Part shown: positions 43,549 to 52,400 of the stretch, one piece after another
How positions within the stretch are numbered: position 1 is the first letter of the stretch
Layout: every line of letters starts with the position of its first letter
Assembly (NCBI GenBank): GCA_013289695.1
Contig: JABCZK010000011.1
Span: forward strand, 62,001-126,000
Length of the DNA stretch: 64,000 nucleotides
Reading direction: 5' to 3'
Source: Acidobacteriota bacterium
Lineage (GTDB): Bacteria > Acidobacteriota > Terriglobia > Acidiferrales > UBA7541
Position numbers and translations under genes: made by a program
Notes under the pieces: generated by a model
What the model saw: only the letters and a program-made list of their open reading frames with translations
The model's database searches: none
Told to the model about the DNA's origin: nothing

Positions 43549-45186
43549 ATGAAATCCCGCGCCGCATCGCTCCGCAGCATCGCAGGGCAATCGTTTGACG
43601 TTTGCGCAATCGGCGGCGGCGCCACCGGCTCTGGCTGCGCGCTCGATTCCCAGTTGCGCGGTTTCCGTACCGTCCAGCTCGAAGCTGGCGACTACGCCTC
43701 CGCCACTTCCAGCACTTCCACCAAAATGGCGCACGGCGGCGTGCGTTATCTCGAAGAAGCCATCCGTGGATTCGATCCCAAAGAATACGCGGTATTGAAG
43801 CGCGCGCTTCACGAACGCATTCACATGCTGCGCAACGCTCCGTTTCTCACCACCACCAAGCAATTCATCACCCCCTGTTTTCGCCGGATCGATGTCCCGT
43901 ATTTCGAGATTGGCTTGAAACTCTACGACTGGATCGCTGGCCGCGATGCGCTGGCGCCGAGTGTATATCTCTCGCGCGAAGAAACTTTGCGCCTCATGCC
44001 AACGCTGGCTGCCGATCGCCTCGTCGGCAGCGTGGCCTACACCGACGGTCAATTCGACGACGCCCGCTACAACATTACGCTGGTGAAAACGTTCGCTGCG
44101 GCCGGCGGCGAAACGCTGAATTATGCGCGAGTGGTCGCATTCGAAAAGGCGCCCGACGGCAAACTCACCGCGGCTGAAGTCGAAGATCAACTCACTCGGG
44201 CTCACTTTACGATTCGCGCACGCGCCTTCATCAACGCCACGGGTCCCTACGCCGATACAGTGCGCCGCATGGCGACGCCTGCCGCGCTGCCGCGAATGCG
44301 CCTCAGCAAAGGCATTCACATTCTCCTTCCGCTCGAAGTGCTCGCCAGCGAAGACGCGCTGCTGGTGCCAAAAACCGAAGATGGCCGCGTGCTCTTTGCA
44401 ATTCCGTGGCACGGACGCCTTCTCGTGGGAACCACCGACGACGAAGCAAAGTTGAGCGACGAACTGTACCTAAAGAAAGAAGAAGTCGCCTACGTCCTGC
44501 GGCAATTGAACAAGTATCTGGCCCAGCCCGCGACAGCGAGCCAAATTGTCAGCGGCACAGCAGGCTTGCGTCCGCTGGTGAGTTCCGGCAAATCAGCGGA
44601 AACGAAACGCCTCGCTCGCGATCACGAAGTTGAACTCGATGGCGCGAGCGGCTTGATCAGTATCATGGGCGGAAAGTGGACCACGCATCGCGCCATGGCC
44701 GAAGACACCCTGAACGCCGTGCAGAAATATCTCGGCGATGCCGGGCGCAAGTGCTCGACTCTAAGTCATCCGCTTCTCGGTTCTGCTGGTTACTCGCCGG
44801 AGTACTGGAAATCGCTCGCCACGCGATTCGCACTCACAGAATCTACGGCGCGTCACCTTGCCGGGAAATACGGCGTGTGCGCTCTCGACTTAGTGAAACT
44901 CGCGGAAGGGAAGCCGGAACTCGCTCGACCATTGCTCGAAGGACTGCCTCCAATCTGCGCGGAAGTTGTCTTCGCCGCCCGCGATGAGCTCGCTGTTTCT
45001 ATCGAGGACGTACTTGCGCGGCGCATCGGATTGCAACTGTATGGCTGGCGTGATGCGATCCGCGCCGCCCCCGCCGTCGCAGAATTGCTCGCGCGCGAAC
45101 TGGGCTGGCCGGAAAACACGAAGGAGCAGGCGATTGCAGAGTACGTCGCGAAAATTCAAGGCCTCATCGAGAAAGCCGGAATCTAG
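43549..45186 (+). CDS. glpD: Glycerol-3-phosphate dehydrogenase (FAD, membrane-associated)
   Basis: Oxidises glycerol 3-phosphate to dihydroxyacetone phosphate, passing electrons to quinone. The N-terminal FAD motif FDVCAIGGGATGSGCALDSQLRG (GxGxxG type), then TSSTSTKMAHGGVRYLEEA, the substrate-site region LYDWIAGRDAL, DGQFDDARYNI, PWHGRLLVGTTDDEA, the closing GLISIMGGKWTTHRAMAED, and a C-terminal helical DAO domain. 545 aa is normal. It lies 40 nt after tal, probably one transcript, linking triose and pentose phosphate metabolism. Confidence 0.96.
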   Translation: MKSRAASLRSIAGQSFDVCAIGGGATGSGCALDSQLRGFRTVQLEAGDYASATSSTSTKMAHGGVRYLEEAIRGFDPKEYAVLKRALHERIHMLRNAPFLTTTKQFITPCFRRIDVPYFEIGLKLYDWIAGRDALAPSVYLSREETLRLMPTLAADRLVGSVAYTDGQFDDARYNITLVKTFAAAGGETLNYARVVAFEKAPDGKLTAAEVEDQLTRAHFTIRARAFINATGPYADTVRRMATPAALPRMRLSKGIHILLPLEVLASEDALLVPKTEDGRVLFAIPWHGRLLVGTTDDEAKLSDELYLKKEEVAYVLRQLNKYLAQPATASQIVSGTAGLRPLVSSGKSAETKRLARDHEVELDGASGLISIMGGKWTTHRAMAEDTLNAVQKYLGDAGRKCSTLSHPLLGSAGYSPEYWKSLATRFALTESTARHLAGKYGVCALDLVKLAEGKPELARPLLEGLPPICAEVVFAARDELAVSIEDVLARRIGLQLYGWRDAIRAAPAVAELLARELGWPENTKEQAIAEYVAKIQGLIEKAGI

Positions 45187-45315
45187 CGCGCTGTTCGCGT
45201 CGGGAGCGCGTCAACGCACCCTACAGCACAGACCCGATGGACTGTGCATGACTCGCCTTTCATGCTGTAATGTCCGCGCGAACGCTGTCGCAAGCGTTCA
45301 CCTGAGGATGCCCCG

Positions 45316-46020
45316 ATGACACTGAAGGAATACACCAAGAAGCGCAATTTCGGCGTCTCGCCCGAGCCTTCGGGCAAGACCGCTTCGGCCAATAAGCACG
45401 ACGCACTCAGCTACGTGATACAGAAACACCGCGCCACCGCGCTCCATTACGATTTCCGTCTCGAATGGAATCGCGTGCTTCTCTCCTGGGCCGTCCCCAA
45501 AGGTCCTTCGCTCGACTCTTCGGTCAAACGCCTTGCGATGCAGGTCGAAGATCATCCCGTGGATTACGCGAGCTTCGAAGGCGTTATCCCTGAAGGTGAA
45601 TACGGCGGCGGCGCCGTCATGGTGTGGGACGAAGGAACGTGGACGCCCGAATCACCCGACGTGAACGCCGCGCTCGCGAAGGGCGACTTGAAATTCACGC
45701 TGCACGGCAAGAAATTGAAAGGCTCCTGGGTGCTCGTTCGCACGCACGGCTGGGGCAGTAGCTCCGGAAAATCTTGGCTGCTCATCAAGCATCGCGATCA
45801 GTACACCTCAACGAAAGACGTCACGATTGAAAAGCCGCGCTCGATCTTGAGCAACAAGCTTCTAGCAGAAATCGCGCGCGATGGAGGCGGTGACGTCGAA
45901 AAGGCGGCCACAGGCGATCCGGGGTACAAACCAAGAAAGGCTGTAGCCGCGAAAAAAGCCGTTGCTGCGAAGAAGACCGGCGCACCTTCGAAGCGCGCAA
46001 AGCGAAAAGCCGCCGAGTAA
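45316..46020 (+). CDS. LigD-type 3'-phosphoesterase domain protein
   Basis: Stand-alone version of the phosphoesterase (PE) module of bacterial NHEJ ligase LigD, which trims 3'-phosphate and ribonucleotide ends. The catalytic motif set is visible: FVIQKHRA-type HRATALHYDFRLEW (His and Asp ligands), LLSWAVPKGPS, the HPVDYASFEGVIPEGEYGGGAVMVWDEGTW stretch and GSWVLVRTHG. The C-terminus (from about residue 200) is a Lys/Ala-rich basic tail that likely binds DNA. 234 aa. The polymerase module is the next gene, 26 nt downstream. Confidence 0.9.
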   Translation: MTLKEYTKKRNFGVSPEPSGKTASANKHDALSYVIQKHRATALHYDFRLEWNRVLLSWAVPKGPSLDSSVKRLAMQVEDHPVDYASFEGVIPEGEYGGGAVMVWDEGTWTPESPDVNAALAKGDLKFTLHGKKLKGSWVLVRTHGWGSSSGKSWLLIKHRDQYTSTKDVTIEKPRSILSNKLLAEIARDGGGDVEKAATGDPGYKPRKAVAAKKAVAAKKTGAPSKRAKRKAAE

Positions 46021-46046
46021 ATTCCGGTTCAGCGCCCGAGGCATCC

Positions 46047-46934
46047 ATGGCCAAACTTCCCGTCACCATTTCTCACCCCGACAAAAGCTTCTGGCCCAAT
46101 GAGGGCTACACCAAGCTCGACCTCGCGGAGTATTACGCCGCGATCTTTTCCAAGCTCCAGCCGTATGTGAGCGATCGCATTCTGTCGCTCGAACGCTGCC
46201 CCGACGGTATGAACGGAAAATGTTTCTATCAGAAAGAAAAACCCAAGAGCATGCCGCTCAACACGCCCACGAAACGTATTCGTCACGCGGGCGGTTCTTC
46301 CGATTCAACGAACTACGTGGTCGGCGGTTCGCTCGAAACACAGCTCGCGCTCGTCAATCTAGGCTGCATCGCCGTGCACGTGATGGCCGGCCGTTCAAGC
46401 GCGCCACGCAAGTCGGATTGGATCTGCTTCGACCTCGACCCCGCAACCGGCAAATTCGCGGATGCAGCTCGCGCAGCCCTGCAGGTCAAAGAAAGTCTCG
46501 ACGCGCTGAAACTGGATTCTTACGCGAAGACGTCGGGAAGCAGAGGCATTCACGTGTTCGTTCCGCTACGCAGCGGTCCGGATGCCGATCAAGTTCTAGA
46601 GTTCGCCCGCGCGTTCGTCGCGCGCGTCGCAGCTGCGAACCCCAAAGAGCTGACGGTCGAACACTCGATTCAAGCGCGCGGCGAGCGCGTGTATCTCGAC
46701 CCCTTCCGCAATGGTTTCGGTCAAACGGTTGTAGCCCCCTACTCCGTTCGCCGCCGCGAGAAAGCGCCTTTTTCCACGCCGTTGGCCTGGTCCGAAGTGA
46801 AACCCAGCCTCGACTCCGCAACTTTCAATCTCGGCAACTTTCGCAAACGTCTGAAAGCCAGAGACCCCTGGGCGGATTTCTTCAGGAATCGCCAAAGCCT
46901 CAAAGACGCCGCGAAATCTCTGAAAAAATTGTAA
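46047..46934 (+). CDS. LigD-type DNA polymerase (primase-polymerase) domain protein
   Basis: Stand-alone POL module of LigD (AEP superfamily), which fills gaps with dNTPs or rNTPs during non-homologous end joining. Family marks: ISHPDKSFWPNEGYTKLDLAEYY, FYQKEKP, HVMAGRSSAPRKSDWICFDLDPATG (catalytic Asp pair in FDLDP), KTSGSRGIHVFVPL (His), and the C-terminal GQTVVAPYSVRRREKAPFSTPLAWSEV. 295 aa, complete. Together with the PE gene it makes a split LigD; neither ligase module nor Ku is in the window. Confidence 0.93.
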   Translation: MAKLPVTISHPDKSFWPNEGYTKLDLAEYYAAIFSKLQPYVSDRILSLERCPDGMNGKCFYQKEKPKSMPLNTPTKRIRHAGGSSDSTNYVVGGSLETQLALVNLGCIAVHVMAGRSSAPRKSDWICFDLDPATGKFADAARAALQVKESLDALKLDSYAKTSGSRGIHVFVPLRSGPDADQVLEFARAFVARVAAANPKELTVEHSIQARGERVYLDPFRNGFGQTVVAPYSVRRREKAPFSTPLAWSEVKPSLDSATFNLGNFRKRLKARDPWADFFRNRQSLKDAAKSLKKL

Positions 46935-47192
46935 CCTCGCAGACGCGCGTTCAGTAGTGGGTCCGTTTCCGATTGCGCCAACCAAGCATGTTCGATAACT
47001 TCCAGTTAGCTCGTGATACTTCCGCGGTGGGCAACGGCAAACTGAGAAAGGCAAGGAGCGCTGCCAGAGAGCCGCACGACTATTGCGGGAGACCCGTTTT
47101 ATAGAGAATGGCTTTGTGGCGCGGGTCAGGGCCGTAGGGGTCGTATACTGGAGCGCCTTTACATCGATAACTGCTTGCCTTTAACAGTGGAA

Positions 47193-47639
47193 TTATTTCG
47201 TCAGCTTGCCTTTTTCAATCTGCGCTGCAAGCCCATATCGTATTACCGCTTCCAGCGTATCCATGTTTATATCCTTTAGAGCTTTAAACCGAATGCAATA
47301 TCCGGTCACGCTCGCCTCGCCTAGTTTTTTTCCATACGTTTTGGCTAAGTACTTCTTATCTTTGAGACCAAGAATATAGACAGAGATTCCGGTTTTGTTT
47401 CCGCTCACACCAATTTGGAAAAACTCTCTACTTTTTCCATTGGCATATTTTATTGTGTGAAATCCATATCCAATCGTAGGGTTGGAAACAGTATGATTTT
47501 TGCTGTCTTTACCATCGAAGAACCATAATTTGCATTCTGGTGACACTTGAAGTGTGAGCCGATGCAACTCTCGCATGTCACTGCGTTTTGGCTCCGGTTG
47601 GCTGGTAACATACTTCTTGATTTGTTCTTGTACGTTCAT
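47193..47639 (-). CDS. DUF1801 domain protein (AT-rich, probably acquired)
   Basis: 148 aa of the DUF1801 (YdhG-type) fold: short protein with MNVQEQIKKYVTSQPEPKRSDMRELHRLT at the start, a central CKLWFFDGKDSKNHTVSNPTIGYG and YCIRFKALKDINMDTLEAVI near the end. Biochemical role unknown; related proteins are linked to iron chelation or stress in some bacteria, not proven. Its base composition is clearly lower in GC than all neighbours, with many AAA, TTT and ATT codons, which suggests recent horizontal acquisition. Alone in an otherwise gene-poor stretch. Confidence 0.88.
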   Translation of the reverse strand: MNVQEQIKKYVTSQPEPKRSDMRELHRLTLQVSPECKLWFFDGKDSKNHTVSNPTIGYGFHTIKYANGKSREFFQIGVSGNKTGISVYILGLKDKKYLAKTYGKKLGEASVTGYCIRFKALKDINMDTLEAVIRYGLAAQIEKGKLTK

Positions 47640-48302
47640 GTGTTCTGCTCCCCAGTTGCACGCACGAGATTATACGACGCTTAATCCTTTTAAACCGCTC
47701 CCATTCTCTGTCACGCCGGATACTTTAGGTTTTGGGTCACCTTCTCCCCCTTGCAAGGGCGGCCCTGACCGTTGAGGTCACTCGACCGCGAGGGACTTCC
47801 CCAGGAGCACGGTCGCATTGTCATCCGAAAGAGGAGGAGCCTGTCTACGCGAGGGCTCTGGCAAGGCTGACAGGGAGAATAGGAACGCGAGCGTCGCGCC
47901 AACGAGTTTATTGTTCATCACTTGCGGCCAACGCTATCATACGCCGCGCGAGGGCGGCAAGAGAGCAGGAGACTCGATTCTCTCCGGGCGCGCCATGCCG
48001 CGCTTGTCCGGTTACGCTTACCAGAGCTAGGGCTGGCTTACCTCATCAAGCACACCGCTAACCGGCATCCGACTGCGGCACGAGTGCCGGTCTTCAGCTA
48101 GTTTGAAAACTGGCGGCGCCCTGCTAGCCTGATTGCCAGAAGGAATAACCCGCCTCCCAGCGGCGTCGAGGGGCCATCGGCCCGCCCTGTACATTTTTCA
48201 CCGGGTAGGCGTAAGTTCTTACGATCACGGCTGAAGCGAGATACGCGCGGGTTAGCCCGTGCTTCGAGTATGCTCATCGCTAAAGGGAGTCGGTGACATT
48301 CC
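47640..48302. other. Gene-poor region upstream of the DUF4436 gene
   Basis: About 660 bp. It contains one possible short minus-strand gene (47778-47918, listed) and an inverted repeat ACCGGCA/TGCCGGT (48061-48067 and 48085-48091). Otherwise nothing recognised. Confidence 0.45.
47778..47918 (-). CDS. Possible 46-aa exported peptide or truncated gene
   Basis: ATG 47918 to TGA 47778 encodes 46 aa with a signal-peptide-like start (MNNKLVGATLAFLFSLSALP) and a hydrophilic remainder (RRQAPPLSDDNATVLLGKS). No Shine-Dalgarno. It may be the N-terminal remnant of a lost secreted protein. Confidence 0.25.
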   Translation of the reverse strand: MNNKLVGATLAFLFSLSALPEPSRRQAPPLSDDNATVLLGKSLAVE

Positions 48303-49244
48303 ATGCCGAACAGGCCCAAGCGCTTCTGGATCTTCATAATCCTGCTGATACTGGCGGTCTATTCTCTGGTAGTGCTCCGTGGATTAACGGAGAGCACGCG
48401 GCGCTCGCTACTGCTGCGAGACGAGACCGAGGCAGCGGACCGCGTGTATATTTCTATCGTGACTACAAACGCTAACCCGGCAACTCACGAACTAACCGCG
48501 CAGGTTAGCTTCCGTCTTGCTGGAAAAATAGCCAAAGACGAGGTTACTCCGGCGGTCGATCTGCACCTGCTCATCAACAATTTCCGTGGAGAGCAGGAGT
48601 TCGATTTCCCGAAGGATAAGCGAATGAACCGGATCGAGGTAGTTTTTCCTCTTAACGGTGATTTGAATAAATATCCGCTGGATAGATATGACACGACGGT
48701 GCGGCTTCTGATGACCACGCCTGCGCGAAATGAGCGGCCGGAATCACCGAGTGTACCCGCAAATATTACTCAACATACGCACCCAACGGATGAATTGGCG
48801 GTCAGCCCAACTGCGCTGCTGCAGAATGCGCCGGTCGCGCTTTCGATCTCATTAACGGCTTCGGTACCGGGCATCCGATTCACAGGGAATGTATCGCGGG
48901 GCAGCAGCCAAGAACCCACAGGGATCGAACTGCATCTCACTCGAGCCAATAGCGTGATTGCGGTCTCGCTGATCGTGGTGTTAATGATGACAGCCTTGTC
49001 GATGAGCTTGCTGGCGATGGCCATAAGGGCAATCACGACAGTGGAGAGGACGGACCTACTGCCTCTCTCTGTTTCGATTTCTCTGATTTTCGGGTTGCCG
49101 GCACTTCGCAATATTCAGCCGGGCGTTCCGCCAGTGGGAGCGCTCGTTGATTATGTGACGTTTATCTGGGCTGAGTTGATGGTTGCGGCGTCGGCCGTCA
49201 TCATCGTGTGGACCTGGCTGTTGCGGACGAGGCCTAAATCGTAG
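48303..49244 (+). CDS. DUF4436 family membrane protein
   Basis: 313 aa: an N-terminal membrane helix (WIFIILLILAVYSLVVLRG), an extracytoplasmic beta-rich domain of about 180 residues (ELTAQVSFRLAGK, NKYPLDRYDTTVRLLM), then two or three C-terminal helices with the family hallmark LLPLSVSISLIFGLPALRNIQPGVPPVGALVDYVTFIWAELMV. The hallmark is well kept, so the call is firm, but the family has no known function. The start ATG is set by context. It lies alone. Confidence 0.88.
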   Translation: MPNRPKRFWIFIILLILAVYSLVVLRGLTESTRRSLLLRDETEAADRVYISIVTTNANPATHELTAQVSFRLAGKIAKDEVTPAVDLHLLINNFRGEQEFDFPKDKRMNRIEVVFPLNGDLNKYPLDRYDTTVRLLMTTPARNERPESPSVPANITQHTHPTDELAVSPTALLQNAPVALSISLTASVPGIRFTGNVSRGSSQEPTGIELHLTRANSVIAVSLIVVLMMTALSMSLLAMAIRAITTVERTDLLPLSVSISLIFGLPALRNIQPGVPPVGALVDYVTFIWAELMVAASAVIIVWTWLLRTRPKS

Positions 49245-49322
49245 TCCCTGCCCGAACAGGATCCTCTTCTACAATCGAGTAATGGGCTAGTGCCGGATAA
49301 ACTGACGCACTACCGCGCGTTC

Positions 49323-49393
49323 ATCTGATTCGCATCAGATACAACTCGGTGATATTCTTAAGTTATTCCGCGCCGTCCTTCTCTGCGGAATAA
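49323..49393. promoter_or_regulatory. Two perfect inverted repeats before lhr
   Basis: ATCTGAT-TCGC-ATCAGAT (49323-49340) and TTATTCCGC / GCGGAATAA (49363-49371 and 49385-49393, 13-nt spacer). The second ends 18 nt before the lhr ATG. Their position suggests regulatory binding sites or leader hairpins. Confidence 0.45.
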
Positions 49394-49411
49394 GCATCGC
49401 AGGAACAAAAA

Positions 49412-52400
49412 ATGAACCACGCCGCGGACCCGGAAGCGCCTGAATGCAAATCTTTGGAATGGGCGCACCCGCTCGTTCGCGAGTGGTTCGTCTCAAAATT
49501 TGGCACACCCACGGAACCCCAAGAACTCGGCTGGCCGCACATCCTCGCCAGGAAAAACACTCTGATCTGCGCGCCCACAGGTTCCGGAAAGACGCTCGCC
49601 GCATTTCTCGCCTGCATTGATGGCCTGGTGCGCAAGGCGCTCGCGGGCGACCTGCTGGATCAAACCGAAGTCTTGTACGTGTCTCCGCTAAAGGCGCTGG
49701 GCAATGACATCCAAAAGAATTTAGACATCCCGCTGGGAGAAATTCTCCAGCTCGCTCATCAGCGCGGCTATCTGATGCCCGAAATCCGCACCGCCGTGCG
49801 CACCGGCGACACGTTAATCCGCGACCGCCTCGCGATGCAGAAGCGCCCGCCGCACATCCTGGTCACCACTCCGGAATCGCTCTACATTCTTCTTACCGCC
49901 GGAAAGAGCAGGGAACTGCTGCGCACCGTTCGCACGTTGATCGTGGACGAAATTCACGCTGTCGCGGATGACAAGCGCGGCACGCATCTCGCCTTGTCGC
50001 TGGAACGCCTGGAAGCGCTCACCGCGCAACCGCTCACCAGAATCGGGCTTTCGGCCACACAGAAGCCCATCGAACTGCTCGGCCAATTCCTCACTGGCAG
50101 CGAACGTCCCGCGCCCGTCATGGTGGAAATCGAACAGCGCCGCCGCCTCGACCTTGCCATCGAGGTTCCGTCCAGCGAGCTCGGCCCCATCGCCTCCAAC
50201 GAAATGTGGGACGAAATCTATCAACGCATCGCCAACCTGGTGCAAGAGCATCGTTCGACGCTAATTTTCGTGAACACTCGCCGTCTCGCCGAACGCCTGG
50301 CGCACCATCTCGCATCGCTTCTCGGCGAGGACGCCGTCGCCTCGCACCACGGCAGCCTTTCGCGTCTCCGCCGCCTAGCCGTTGAATCCAAACTCAAAGC
50401 CGGCGAAATTCGCGCTCTCGTCGCCACCGCTTCGCTGGAACTGGGCATTGATATCGGCACGGTGGACTTGGTCTGCCAGATCGGCTCGCCTCGCTCGATT
50501 TCCGTAGCGCTGCAGCGCGCCGGACGCGCCGGTCATTGGCGCGGCGCGATTCCGAAAAGCCGTTTTTTTGCCACCACGCGGGACGAGCTTCTGGAATGTG
50601 GCGCGCTGGTTCGGGCCATCCGTCGGGGAGAACTCGATCGGATCGAAATTCCGCAAGCTCCGCTGGACATTCTCGCGCAGCAGATCGTTGCCGCCTGCGC
50701 CGCCGAAGACTGGCAGGAAGACGACCTCTTCGCGCTCGTGCGCCGCGCATTTCCTTATCGCAGTCTCGACCGCAAGGATTTCGACGAAATCATAGCGATG
50801 CTATCCGATGGCATCGCCGCCCGCCGCGGTCGTTACGGTTCCTACCTGCACCGCGATCAAGTGAACCATCGTCTCCGTGGACGTCGCGGCAGCCGCCTCG
50901 CGGCGATCACCAGCGGCGGCGCCATCCCCGACAATGCGATGTACACCGTAGTCGCCGAGCCGGAAGGCACCATGATCGGCACCGTGGACGAAGATTTCGC
51001 GGTCGAAAGTTTGCGCGGAGATATTTTCCTCCTCGGCAATTCTTCTTGGCGCATTCGCCGCGTGCAATCCGGCTCCGTATCCGTGGAAGACGCCAAGGGC
51101 GCGCCTCCCAACGTGCCTTTCTGGCGGGGCGAAGCTCCCTCGCGAACCATGGAGCTTTCTCAGCAGGTAGCGCATGTTCGCGAACAGGTCGGAACCCTCA
51201 GCGAAGGCCTCGCGCCTTCGCCCGATCTGCGCAATTCACCGAATGCCGCCGCGGCCATAAAGTGGCTGGAAGATGAATGCGGCATGGACCGCCCCGGCGC
51301 CGAACAGGCCACACAATATATTGTCGAAGGCCGCGCCGTGCTTCGCGCAGTTCCCACGCAGACCACGATCGTAGCCGAGCGCTTTTTCGATGAGAGCGGC
51401 GGCATGCAACTCGTGATCCACGCGCCCTTCGGCGGCCGTATCAACAAAGCCTGGGGTCTCGCGTTGCGCAAGCGCTTCTGCCGTTCTTTCAATTTCGAGC
51501 TGCAAGCCGCCGCCACCGACAACGGGCTGAACATTTCTCTCAGCGACCAGCACAGTTTTCCGCTTGCCGACGTTTTTCATTTCCTGCGCGCCGCCAGCGT
51601 AGAACCGCTGCTCGAGCAAGCCGTGCTGACATCGCCGATTTTTGCCACGCGCTGGCGCTGGGTTGCCGGACGCTCGCTCGCGCTGCTACGTTTCATGGGC
51701 GGGAAAAAGGTCCCACCGCCCATTCAGCGGATGCGCTCGGACGATCTGCTGGCAGCCGTGTTCCCGCAGGCGCTCGCGTGCCAGGAGAATATTTCTGGCG
51801 ATATTGAAATTCCGAACCATCCGCTCGCGCGCGAAACCATGAAAGACGCGCTCACCGAAGCGATGGACGTTGCGGGTCTAATGGTCGTCTTGGAAGGTAT
51901 CGCCGCAGGTCGCATTCGCTGCGTGGCAGTCGAGACTCCGGTGCCTTCGCAATTTTCTCACGAGATTCTGAACGCCAACCCCTACGCCTATCTCGACGAC
52001 GCGCCGCTCGAAGAACGCCGCGCACGCGCCGTGGAAATGCGCCGCATGCTGCCCGAAGCCGTGCTCTCCGAAATCGGCAGGCTCGATCCCGCCGCAATCG
52101 CTGAAGTTCGCGAGGAGGCCTGGCCGGACGTTCGCGACGCGGACGAGCTTCACGACGTGCTGCAAGAACTCATTGCGCTGCCGGAGGATGGCGGCGGGAA
52201 AGGCGTCGCCAAGCCCATCGCAGATTGGGCCGAGCATTTCGCCACGCTCGCTGCGGCAGGCCGCGCGATTCGCATTCATGCTGGCGCACGAACCTACTGG
52301 CTAGCCGCCGAAAAAACAAAAACTTTCGGCGCGATTTTTCCCGACGCTAGCTTTGAGTCGCAAGCGCCGGACATCGAACCGCAGCAACCGTCGCGCGACG

